Assembly (NCBI GenBank): GCA_900769975.1 | Contig: CAAGIR010000237.1 | Coordinates: 1 to 18,823, forward strand | DNA: 18,823 nt | Origin: Spirochaetia bacterium | Lineage (GTDB): Bacteria > Spirochaetota > Spirochaetia > Treponematales > Treponemataceae | Direction of reading: 5' to 3' | Part shown: in pieces, positions 6,543 through 12,778 of the stretch | Layout: each line of letters begins with the position of its first letter | How positions within the stretch are numbered: position 1 is the first letter of the stretch | Position numbers and translations under genes: made by a program | Notes under the pieces: model-generated | Database searches by the model: none | What the model saw: only the letters and a program-made list of their open reading frames with translations | Told to the model about the DNA's origin: nothing

Positions 6543-7664
6543 ATGATAGGTTTTGCTGACGAAGCTTTGATAGAAGTGCGTTCTGGTAACGGCGGAAATG
6601 GTTGTGTCGCTTTTCGTCGTGAAAAATATGTTCCTCATGGCGGTCCAAATGGCGGAGATGGTGGAAAAGGCGGCGATATAATCTTTGAGGTGAAAAGAAA
6701 TCTTCGTACTCTGGCAAAAATTAGACATAAACATTGTTTTAAAGCAAAAAACGGTGGCGATGGACAAGGCTGGAATCGTTTTGGAGCAGATGGAGAGGAC
6801 TGTGTTATTCCTGTGCCTCCTGGAACTACTATAAAAGATGCAGAAACTGATGAAATTATATATGATTTTACAAGTGCAACTGGTGATGAAAGATTTGTTT
6901 TTTTGAAAGGCGGAAACGGTGGCTGGGGAAATGTTCATTTTAAAACATCTACAAATCAGGCGCCTCGTCATGCAAATCCTGGAATTCATGGAGAAACCAG
7001 ATTTTTAAAACTTGAGCTTTCTATTATGGCGGATGTTGGGCTTGTAGGATTTCCAAATGCCGGAAAATCTTCATTGTTGACATATTTTACGAATGCACGT
7101 CCAAAAATTGCTCCGTATCCTTTTACGACGATTATTCCTAACCTTGGAGTTTTGCGTGTAGATGATGAAAGTGACATTATTATTGCAGATATTCCTGGAA
7201 TTATTGAAGGAGCTTCCGAAGGTTTAGGATTGGGTGATACTTTTCTAAAGCATATTACAAGAACTGCATGCTTGATATTCATGATAGATTGTTCTGATGA
7301 TAATTATCTTACTGCTTATGATACTTTGTGTAAGGAACTGGCAAATTATTCTGATGAATTAATGGAAAAACCTAGAATTGTTTTATGTAATAAAATTGAC
7401 GTGGAAGGTGCTTTTGAACGTGCTGTTGAACTGGCAGAAAAAATCAGAAAAGATGATTCGAACATTCAAGTAATTCCTGTTTCCGTTGTAACTGGCAGAG
7501 GAATGAAAGACGCACAGTATAATATCGTGAAACTTGTAAATAAACAGGAAAAAAGGGAAAACGCCACAGAAAAAAATGGGGAAGGTTTTGGAAGTTCTTT
7601 TATGAAAAATCGTGAATTTATAGAAGAAACTGACGATATTCAATATCCTGGAAGTGAAGCATGA
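6543..7664 (+). CDS. obgE: GTPase Obg, ribosome assembly factor
   Basis: The 373-residue product is Obg/CgtA, a GTPase that acts in late 50S-subunit assembly and is tied to ppGpp signalling. The N-terminal glycine-rich Obg fold (about 1-158: EVRSGNGGNGCVAFRREKYVPHGGPNGGDGGKGG...) precedes the G domain. G1 is GFPNAGKS (169-176), switch I holds PFTTIIPNLG, G3 is DIPGIIEGAS, G4 is NKID (283-286) and G5 is the SVVTGRG segment. After the G domain comes only a short charged tail of about 40 residues, so the C-terminal OCT domain of some Obg proteins is absent. GGAG (6533-6536) is the ribosome binding site. The stop overlaps the nadD start (ATGA), implying coupled translation. Confidence 0.96.
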   Translation: MIGFADEALIEVRSGNGGNGCVAFRREKYVPHGGPNGGDGGKGGDIIFEVKRNLRTLAKIRHKHCFKAKNGGDGQGWNRFGADGEDCVIPVPPGTTIKDAETDEIIYDFTSATGDERFVFLKGGNGGWGNVHFKTSTNQAPRHANPGIHGETRFLKLELSIMADVGLVGFPNAGKSSLLTYFTNARPKIAPYPFTTIIPNLGVLRVDDESDIIIADIPGIIEGASEGLGLGDTFLKHITRTACLIFMIDCSDDNYLTAYDTLCKELANYSDELMEKPRIVLCNKIDVEGAFERAVELAEKIRKDDSNIQVIPVSVVTGRGMKDAQYNIVKLVNKQEKRENATEKNGEGFGSSFMKNREFIEETDDIQYPGSEA

Positions 7665-8323
7665 AAATTGCGGTGTTGGGAGGCAGTTTTAATCCTTTGC
7701 ATAACGGACACGTTCTTTTGGCACAGAAAGTTTTACTGACTTTTAAATATGATAAGATTTTTTTTGTGCCGACATTTGTTCCACCGCACAAAGAGATTGT
7801 AAAAGGTGTTTCTGCTTTTCACCGTTTGGAAATGATAAAAGAATTTTGCAGGAATAAAAATGATTATTTTGTAGCAGAAGATTGTGAAATCAAAAGAGGT
7901 GGAATTTCTTATACTTATGATACGTTGTGTTATCTTTGTAAAAAATATTCTGATGGAATAGAAAAAATCGAAGGTAAAATTGGACTTATTATGGGTGAAG
8001 AAATTGCGGCTGAATTTCATAAATGGAAAAATCCTCAGGGAATTTGTGATTTGGCTGAATTAATAATTGTTCCTCGAGAATGTGACTATGAAAAAAATAA
8101 ATCAGAACTTACAAAAAATAAACCTAGCGGAAATTATAAAGGAGATTTTTCTGAAAATTTTGATAAAGAAAAGTTTTCGTATCCATATAAAATGCTTGAT
8201 AATCCTGTAGCGTGCGTTTCTTCTACGGAAATCCGGAACAGAATTATGAGTGGAAAGCCGTTTGATGATTTGGTTCCTGCCGAAATTTATGAATATATTA
8301 TGAAAAATGGTTTGTATTTATAA
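7661..8323 (+). CDS. nadD: Nicotinate-nucleotide adenylyltransferase
   Basis: The 220-residue product carries the nucleotidyltransferase signature GGSFNPLHNGH (7-17) with the HxGH motif at 14-17, and the C-terminal SSTEIR (187-192) that binds ATP phosphates. NadD joins nicotinate mononucleotide and ATP to deamido-NAD in NAD synthesis. The family is usually 190-215 residues; the slight excess is a Lys/Asn-rich insert (KNKSELTKNKPSGNYKGDF) before the C-terminal motif. Its ATG overlaps the obgE stop by four bases and it has no clear ribosome binding site of its own. The obg-nadD-yqeK-rsfS order is widespread in bacteria. Confidence 0.94.
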   Translation: MKIAVLGGSFNPLHNGHVLLAQKVLLTFKYDKIFFVPTFVPPHKEIVKGVSAFHRLEMIKEFCRNKNDYFVAEDCEIKRGGISYTYDTLCYLCKKYSDGIEKIEGKIGLIMGEEIAAEFHKWKNPQGICDLAELIIVPRECDYEKNKSELTKNKPSGNYKGDFSENFDKEKFSYPYKMLDNPVACVSSTEIRNRIMSGKPFDDLVPAEIYEYIMKNGLYL

Positions 8324-8369
8324 TAAAGGTAGTGAACGAAGAAAGCTTTCGATTTATTTTTTACATTTG

Positions 8370-8415
8370 TTTTGAGATATATAGATTTTTTTTGAGATTT
8401 AAGTAAAATTATAAT
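8370..8415 (+). promoter_or_regulatory. Possible yqeK promoter with direct repeats
   Basis: TATAAT (8410-8415) lies 65 bases before the yqeK start. Upstream, TTTTGAGAT occurs twice (8370-8378 and 8390-8398), exactly 20 bases apart, but no -35 is at normal spacing (TTGAGA at 8392 is only 12 bases away). Tandem activator sites replacing a -35 are possible. Confidence 0.3.
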
Positions 8416-8479
8416 GATAGAGATTATCCTTATTGAAAAGTATTAATTAGTGGAATTTCATTGTGGGAGTACTGCATTA

Positions 8480-9058
8480 ATGGACAATATAGAAGAAATT
8501 ACAAAAAAGGTGGAATCATATACAAAAAAATCAGTTAAGAGGAAGCGGTTTGAACATTCTGTAAGAGTGGCACAAATGTGCAGCCTTTTATGTGATAAAT
8601 TTGGAATTGGGAGGGAAAAAGGATATCTTGCTGGAATTGGTCATGATATGTGTAAAGAATGCTCCGATGAAGAACTTATAAAAATTGCATCAAAAGACGG
8701 AAAAAAAATAATGCCTTTTGAAAAAAACAAACCTTCTTTACTGCATGGACGTGCCGCTGCCGTTGTAATGAAAGAAAAATTTGGAATTTATGATAAAGAT
8801 ATCCTTGAAGCGGTTGCATATCATACTGTGGGAATTGTAAATATGTGTGATTTGACAAAGTGTCTTTTTCTTGCCGATAAAATTGAACCTGGAAGACCGC
8901 AATCAACCGATGAATATCGTGAAAATCTTTTAAATATGCCTTTGGAACAGATGTTTTTGTCTGTGTTGATTGAAAATTATGAATATCTGGTTAATAAAGG
9001 AATTGAAATAGACAGTCAGACAAATGATGTTGTCAATTATTATAAAAATGTTCCTTAA
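8480..9058 (+). CDS. yqeK: YqeK-type HD phosphohydrolase (Ap4A hydrolase)
   Basis: The 192-residue product is a YqeK family HD protein, shown for other members to split diadenosine tetraphosphate symmetrically to two ADP. The metal ligands are all present: H26 (RFEHSVRVA), H55-D56 (GIGHDMCKE), H89 (LLHGR), H115 (AYHTVG) and D133 (LADKIEPGR). The start at ATG 8480 is chosen over a GTG at 8450, because GGGAG (8464-8468) precedes it, though at a longish 11 bases, and the extra residues do not resemble the family. It lies 156 bases behind nadD with its own possible promoter. Translation of the next gene is separated by a 250-base run of hairpins. Confidence 0.9.
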   Translation: MDNIEEITKKVESYTKKSVKRKRFEHSVRVAQMCSLLCDKFGIGREKGYLAGIGHDMCKECSDEELIKIASKDGKKIMPFEKNKPSLLHGRAAAVVMKEKFGIYDKDILEAVAYHTVGIVNMCDLTKCLFLADKIEPGRPQSTDEYRENLLNMPLEQMFLSVLIENYEYLVNKGIEIDSQTNDVVNYYKNVP

Positions 9059-9072
9059 AATTGCACACCGCA

Positions 9073-9285
9073 GAAAGTTTCAACTTTCGAGGATTGCAAT
9101 TGCGTTCGCGTCTTCGCGAACAATTTAATAACAGAGTTTCGCCATAAACTCTAAGTTAAATCAAATGACGCAATTTCAGCCATTTGATTTATATGTTGAT
9201 AAAAACCTTGCGTAAAAGCGTTAAAGTTTTTATTGACAAGTTTGCGTTGCAAACTATTTTAAGTTACCCGATTGTTGAAACAATC
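9073..9285 (+). repeat. Array of seven consecutive hairpins
   Basis: Seven non-overlapping inverted repeats fill most of the yqeK-LCP gap. Arms are: 9073-9078/9083-9088; 9104-9110/9115-9121 (GTTCGCG-TCTT-CGCGAAC); 9133-9139/9146-9152; 9157-9167/9181-9191 (11 bp); 9199-9206/9226-9233; 9239-9245/9249-9255 (AGTTTGC-GTT-GCAAACT); and 9270-9275/9280-9285. Loops range from 3 to 19 bases. None is followed by a T tract. The stems differ in sequence, so this is not one element repeated in tandem. Confidence 0.7.
9233..9260 (+). promoter_or_regulatory. Possible LCP-rsfS promoter with inverted repeat in the spacer
   Basis: A perfect -35, TTGACA (9233-9238), is followed by the inverted repeat AGTTTGCGTTGCAAACT (9239-9255) and a partial -10, TATTTT (9255-9260, spacer 16). 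The inverted repeat fills the spacer, which is a usual place for a repressor or MerR-type site. The -10 is weak. Confidence 0.35.
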
Positions 9286-9310
9286 TTCTTGACTTGTTAT
9301 AGGAAATTAA

Positions 9311-10534
9311 ATGAAAAAATTAAAATTTCGTGATGAACAGAAAGGTATAATTTTTATCATACTGATTTTTATTATTGTCATAGGACTTACAATTTTTTTC
9401 TCCTTGAGTTTGCGCACAAATGTTGTTAAGGAATATATTAGTGAAAATGATGTTTTGCGAACTCTTTTTATTGTTGAAGATGATGATGGAAGCGTACTTT
9501 TTTCAAGCGTTTTGATTTACGTTCCAGACACTCAGAAAGCTGCTTTTATTAATCTTCCTGAACATACTGGAAAAATATATCAGACTTTGGGACGTGTTGA
9601 TAAGCTTGAAGTTGTTTATTCAGAAAAAGGGATAAACGGATTTAAAGAAGAAGTAGAAAAACTTTTAGGATTAAAAATACCATATTATACAATTATGACT
9701 CTGGATAATTTTATCAAAATATCTGATTATTTCGGCGGAATGCGGGTTTTTATTTCTGAACCTGTTGATTGTGTGTCTGAAAATGGCGAAAGATGGCTTT
9801 TACCTTCTGGAGCTGTCAATCTGGATGGCGATAAAATTACGACATATTTGAAATATCGTCTTGAAGAAGAAACAGAAGCCGATGTTCAGGAACGATATCA
9901 AAATGTTTTTGCGGCCTTTTTGACGGGTTTGCATGATCAGAAATTTACGATTTTTGATAAAAATAATTTTAAAAAGTATTCTCAATGTTTTACTACAAAT
10001 ATTAGTGAAATTGAGATAGAAACTTTGTTTGAAGAAATTTCAAATCTTGACCCTGAATCAATCATAAAACAGACAATTACGGGTTCTTTGCGACGTGTTG
10101 ACGGGCAGCAGTTATTATTCCCTGATAATAATGGTGAATTTATTAAAGAAGCGGTAAAACAAACGACAAATATGCTTATTTCTACTGACGGAACAATATC
10201 AACTAGGGTTTATGTGCTGGAAATCCAAAACGGAACAACAACTCAAGGTCTTGCAAGAAATACCGCAATTTTGTTCCAGAATGCAAGTTATGATGTTTTA
10301 AGTCCTGTAAATGCAAACAGAAATGATTATGATGAAACGATAATTATTGACCACATAGGTAACCCGGAAATTGCAAAAATGGTAGGTGAATTTATTCATT
10401 GTACTAATATTATAGATGAAAATGATTTTGAGGAGGTAGGAGGTTCTTCTTCAGAAGCTAACGTTGATTTTACCATTATTTTGGGTAAAGATTTTAATGG
10501 ACGTTACGTTGTTCAAAGAAAAACTTCACAATAG
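9311..10534 (+). CDS. LytR-CpsA-Psr (LCP) family protein with LytR_C domain
   Basis: The 407-residue product has a single N-terminal membrane anchor (about 13-34), an LCP-like domain (about 45-225) and a C-terminal LytR_C domain (from about 298: TRVYVLEIQNGTTTQGLARNTA). LCP enzymes transfer lipid-linked glycopolymers to the envelope. The usual SIPRDT motif reads INLPEHT here (80-86), so its arginine is missing, while the later YLKYR and ERYQ segments that match phosphate-binding arginines remain. Activity is therefore uncertain; it may be a binding or scaffold variant. AGGA (9301-9304) is the ribosome binding site. rsfS begins two bases after its stop. The yqeK-LCP-rsfS order is known from other bacteria. 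Confidence 0.85.
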   Translation: MKKLKFRDEQKGIIFIILIFIIVIGLTIFFSLSLRTNVVKEYISENDVLRTLFIVEDDDGSVLFSSVLIYVPDTQKAAFINLPEHTGKIYQTLGRVDKLEVVYSEKGINGFKEEVEKLLGLKIPYYTIMTLDNFIKISDYFGGMRVFISEPVDCVSENGERWLLPSGAVNLDGDKITTYLKYRLEEETEADVQERYQNVFAAFLTGLHDQKFTIFDKNNFKKYSQCFTTNISEIEIETLFEEISNLDPESIIKQTITGSLRRVDGQQLLFPDNNGEFIKEAVKQTTNMLISTDGTISTRVYVLEIQNGTTTQGLARNTAILFQNASYDVLSPVNANRNDYDETIIIDHIGNPEIAKMVGEFIHCTNIIDENDFEEVGGSSSEANVDFTIILGKDFNGRYVVQRKTSQ

Positions 10535-10536
10535 CA

Positions 10537-10890
10537 ATGAAAACAACAGAACAAAAAGCGATTGAAATTGCAAAACTTATGCAGGATGGAAAAGGAAAGG
10601 ACGTAGTTCTTTTGGATATCAGCGGATTAAACAGTTGGACTGATTATTTTGTGATTGTTACGGTAAACAGTTCTACTCACTGGCAGGGACTTTTTAAACA
10701 GGTTAAGGAATATATAAAAGATAATGATCTGGAAATCCACCTGACAAATAAAAAATCTCCGGATGGTGATGACTGGAATCTTATTGATTTAGGTGCCATT
10801 GTAGTTCATCTTATGTCAGAACAGGCCAGAACGTTTTATGATTTGGAAAAACTCTGGCATAATGGAAAAACAATAGAAATTGGAGAATAA
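10537..10890 (+). CDS. rsfS: Ribosomal silencing factor RsfS
   Basis: The 117-residue product is a typical RsfS/RsfA/YbeB. It contains DGKGKDVVLLDISGLNSWTDYFVIVT followed by SPDGDDWNLIDLGAIVVHLMSEQARTFYDLEKLW, the conserved core that binds ribosomal protein uL14 and blocks 30S-50S joining during starvation. The length is normal. It starts two bases behind the LCP stop and lacks a clear ribosome binding site, so its translation is probably coupled. It is the last gene of the cluster and is followed directly by the terminator at 10890-10938. Confidence 0.96.
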   Translation: MKTTEQKAIEIAKLMQDGKGKDVVLLDISGLNSWTDYFVIVTVNSSTHWQGLFKQVKEYIKDNDLEIHLTNKKSPDGDDWNLIDLGAIVVHLMSEQARTFYDLEKLWHNGKTIEIGE

Positions 10891-10938
10891 AAAAAAGCCC
10901 TGTATATTCTTTTTAATCAGAATTGCAGGGCATTTCTT
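10890..10938. terminator. Bidirectional terminator between rsfS and the acidic-protein gene
   Basis: GCCCTG (10897-10902) pairs with CAGGGC (10926-10931). On the plus strand a T-rich stretch ATTTCTTTT follows. On the minus strand the stem is followed by seven T (A run 10890-10896), which makes it the better terminator for the convergent gene. Confidence 0.8.
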
Positions 10939-10951
10939 TTAAGATTTATAT

Positions 10952-11209
10952 TTATTCGTCTTCTTCAAAACTTCGGCGGTAATTTTTGTAACCGTCCTCT
11001 TCTTCTTCGTCATCGTAAGGATCGTCGTATTCTTCTTCTTTGAATACATCATCAAAATAGAGTTCCGAATCATCATCAAAAGTATTTAATGCTTCGTCAT
11101 CTTCTTCATAATTGTCAAAATCGTCATCAATTTCTTCATCATAATCGTCAAAGGAATCATCAAAAGAAAAATTCATTGTTAAATCGTCGAAATCTGAATT
11201 AGCAGACAT
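10952..11209 (-). CDS. Extremely acidic small protein of unknown function
   Basis: The 85-residue product is almost wholly Asp, Glu, Phe and Tyr: 25 Asp and 16 Glu (48 percent), only four basic residues, and 16 aromatics spaced regularly in motifs like FDD, YDEE and YDDPYDD. The net charge is about -37. The start at ATG 11209 is supported by GAGG six bases upstream; a TTG at 11221 would overlap that site. It has its own likely promoter and terminator, so it is probably a real gene. I recognise no family. Acidic, aromatic-dotted tails of this kind can mimic nucleic acid or bind basic proteins such as ribosomal proteins, histone-like proteins or RNA polymerase (compare the acidic tail of the RNA polymerase delta subunit), but that is inference. 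The cell location is presumably cytoplasmic. Confidence 0.8.
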   Translation of the reverse strand: MSANSDFDDLTMNFSFDDSFDDYDEEIDDDFDNYEEDDEALNTFDDDSELYFDDVFKEEEYDDPYDDEEEEDGYKNYRRSFEEDE

Positions 11210-11268
11210 AAGAAACCTCAAAAAATGTATTCAAATAAACTCAAATTAATTTTTATTGATTTATTCAT

Positions 11269-11297
11269 AATTTAAATCACTGAGATATTTATGTCAA
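11269..11297 (-). promoter_or_regulatory. Promoter of the acidic-protein gene
   Basis: Read on the minus strand, a perfect TTGACA (11297-11292) is followed by a 17-base spacer and TAAATT (11274-11269). Transcription would start near 11262, giving a leader of about 50 bases. Confidence 0.45.
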
Positions 11298-11398
11298 TCT
11301 CTTTTTTAAAATATTTGCTAAAATTGATTGCGATGCGGGATTTTTGGCATTGCGGAATGTTGTTTTTTGTGGGATTTATTCACTTTTTAAAAAAAATT

Positions 11399-11426
11399 TT
11401 GACATATTACAAAAACGTTGTATAAT
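11399..11426 (+). promoter_or_regulatory. Consensus promoter of ispE-spoVG
   Basis: TTGACA (11399-11404), a 16-base spacer and TATAAT (11421-11426) match the sigma-70 consensus exactly. The ispE ATG at 11434 starts after only seven more bases, so transcription should begin at or within a base of the start codon. Confidence 0.85.
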
Positions 11427-11433
11427 TTATTTA

Positions 11434-12321
11434 ATGCTTCAAAAAATAAACTATAGGGCGTATGCTAAAGTTAATTTTGGATTAAATGTTTTGCCAAAAA
11501 AAGACAAAAGTAATTATGAAACAAGTGAATTTCATAATATAGAAAGTATTTTTCAGACTGTAAGTTTATATGATGATTTGATTGTAAGAAAAAGTAAATC
11601 AGAAGGATGCAGTGTACGCTGCGATTCAATGAATTTGCCTGAAAAAAATACTTTAACTAATGCTTTTGACGCTTTTTGTGAAATTACAGGATTAGAAAAT
11701 GCAGGAGTTTCTGTTTTATTAAAAAAAGGTATTCCTTCTGGAGGAGGACTTGGAGGTGGTTCAGCTGACGCAGCGGCTTTGGTGAGGGCTTTGCAGGATA
11801 TTTTTCACATTAAATTAAATCAAAGTCAATTGGATTATGTTGCCTCAAAAACGGGAAGCGATGTTTTTTTCTTTATGAATTGTGATAAAAATGGAAAAGG
11901 ATGTGCTTTAGTTTCTGGGCGAGGCGAAATAGTTCAAAAAATTGTACCAAGAAAAAAGTTAAACCTTGTGATGATTTTTCCAAAGCAAAGTTCATCAACA
12001 AAAGAAGCATATATGCTTTTGGATAAATCTTATGAAAGGGGAGATGTTCTTAGGTCACCAAAAATTAATGAATTAGAAAGCATTTATAATAGTCCATTGG
12101 AGGAATGGTCTTTTATTAATAGTTTTACGCCAGTTATTGCAGCAGCTTATGAAGAAATAGGACTGGCATTAAAAGATTTAAAAAAGGTAGGATGTTGTTA
12201 TTCTGAAATGTCGGGTTCAGGGTCAACTGTTTATGGAGTGTTTACTTTGAGGCAACAAGCGATTTCCGCTAGTATTTTGCTTGGTGATTCTTGGAATTGT
12301 AAACTGGTGCAGACTGTTTAG
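11434..12321 (+). CDS. ispE: 4-diphosphocytidyl-2-C-methyl-D-erythritol kinase
   Basis: The 295-residue product is a GHMP kinase of the IspE type, which phosphorylates CDP-methylerythritol in the MEP isoprenoid pathway. Visible motifs are the N-terminal YAKVNFGLNV with the catalytic-site lysine, the ATP loop IPSGGGLGGGSADAAAL (100-116) and the C-terminal MSGSGSTVYGVF loop. The start at 11434 is chosen since residues from there align with the family and the consensus promoter ends seven bases upstream; an in-frame ATG at 11344 lies upstream of the promoter and is rejected. No ribosome binding site exists, so the mRNA is probably leaderless. spoVG follows after 30 bases, as in several Firmicutes and spirochaetes. 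Confidence 0.94.
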   Translation: MLQKINYRAYAKVNFGLNVLPKKDKSNYETSEFHNIESIFQTVSLYDDLIVRKSKSEGCSVRCDSMNLPEKNTLTNAFDAFCEITGLENAGVSVLLKKGIPSGGGLGGGSADAAALVRALQDIFHIKLNQSQLDYVASKTGSDVFFFMNCDKNGKGCALVSGRGEIVQKIVPRKKLNLVMIFPKQSSSTKEAYMLLDKSYERGDVLRSPKINELESIYNSPLEEWSFINSFTPVIAAAYEEIGLALKDLKKVGCCYSEMSGSGSTVYGVFTLRQQAISASILLGDSWNCKLVQTV

Positions 12322-12351
12322 TTTGCTATGGAAATTTTGCGGAGGTGAAAT

Positions 12352-12633
12352 ATGCAAATAACCGAATTAAGACTTAGAAAGGTGGAAAACGAAGGAAAAC
12401 TAAAAGCTTATGTTACCGTAACATTTGATAACTGCTTTGTTGTTCACAATGTGAAAATTATTGAAGGAAAAACAGGGCTTTTTATTGCCATGCCAAGCAG
12501 AAAAACTGCAAATGGCGAATATAAAGATGTGGCTCACCCAATCAGTCCAGATTTTAGAAATGAATTACAGGACAAAATTTTAGCTGAATATAATGCTGGA
12601 AATTTTGTTGAAAGTACTTCACAAGATGATTAA
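12352..12633 (+). CDS. spoVG: SpoVG family nucleic acid-binding regulator
   Basis: The 93-residue product is a clear SpoVG: MQITELRLRKVENEGKLKAYVTVTFD, then VKIIEGKTGLFIAMPSRK and DVAHPISPDFR. SpoVG proteins bind DNA and RNA and regulate diverse genes; the family is named from Bacillus sporulation but is conserved in non-sporulating spirochaetes, where a binding role was shown in Borrelia. The basic patch MPSRKT, tied to nucleic acid binding, is present. GGAGG (12341-12345) gives strong translation initiation. It shares the ispE promoter. Its final codons overlap the promoter of tRNA-Gln. Confidence 0.95.
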   Translation: MQITELRLRKVENEGKLKAYVTVTFDNCFVVHNVKIIEGKTGLFIAMPSRKTANGEYKDVAHPISPDFRNELQDKILAEYNAGNFVESTSQDD

Positions 12634-12636
12634 AAT
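12608..12636 (+). promoter_or_regulatory. Promoter of tRNA-Gln inside the end of spoVG
   Basis: TTGAAA (12608-12613), a 17-base spacer and TAAAAT (12631-12636) differ little from consensus. The -10 covers the spoVG stop codon. Transcription would start near 12643, 16 bases before the tRNA. Confidence 0.55.
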
Positions 12637-12658
12637 GTGATATATTAAAAATCATCTT

Positions 12659-12731
12659 TGGGCCGTCGTCAAGCGGTAAGACACGGGCTTTTGGTGCCCG
12701 CATTCCACAGGTTCGAATCCTGTCGGCCCAG
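12659..12731 (+). tRNA. tRNA-Gln (anticodon TTG)
   Basis: The acceptor stem TGGGCCG (12659-12665) pairs with CGGCCCA (12724-12730), with discriminator G12731. The U1-A72 pair and G73 are known glutamine identity features. The anticodon stem CGGGC/GCCCG holds loop TTTTGGT with TTG at 12691-12693. The T arm ACAGG-TTCGAAT-CCTGT is intact. No 3' CCA is encoded. Confidence 0.96.
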
Positions 12732-12737
12732 TTATCG

Positions 12738-12762
12738 GCAGTCTGTATAAGGCTGCTTTTTT
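12738..12762 (+). terminator. Intrinsic terminator after tRNA-Gln
   Basis: GCAGTC (12738-12743) pairs with GGCTGC (12751-12756, one T-G pair) around a seven-base loop, followed by six T. Confidence 0.8.
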
Positions 12763-12778
12763 CATTTAACTGAAAATT

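Noticed and set aside
8335..8365. Terminator after nadD at the GAAAGCTTTC palindrome followed by a T-rich stretch
   Set aside because: The palindrome has no room for a loop, the remaining stem is four pairs, and the T stretch is interrupted.
9059..9310. CRISPR array
   Set aside because: The hairpin stems differ from one another and there are no identical direct repeats with uniform spacers; no cas gene is near.
9289..9311. Extended -10 TGTTATAGG seven bases before the LCP ATG as a further leaderless promoter
   Set aside because: The same bases contain AGGA at proper ribosome binding site distance, which is the simpler explanation, and no -35 fits.
11344..11433. Longer ispE start
   Set aside because: The start lies upstream of the perfect promoter, and the 30 extra residues do not match IspE.
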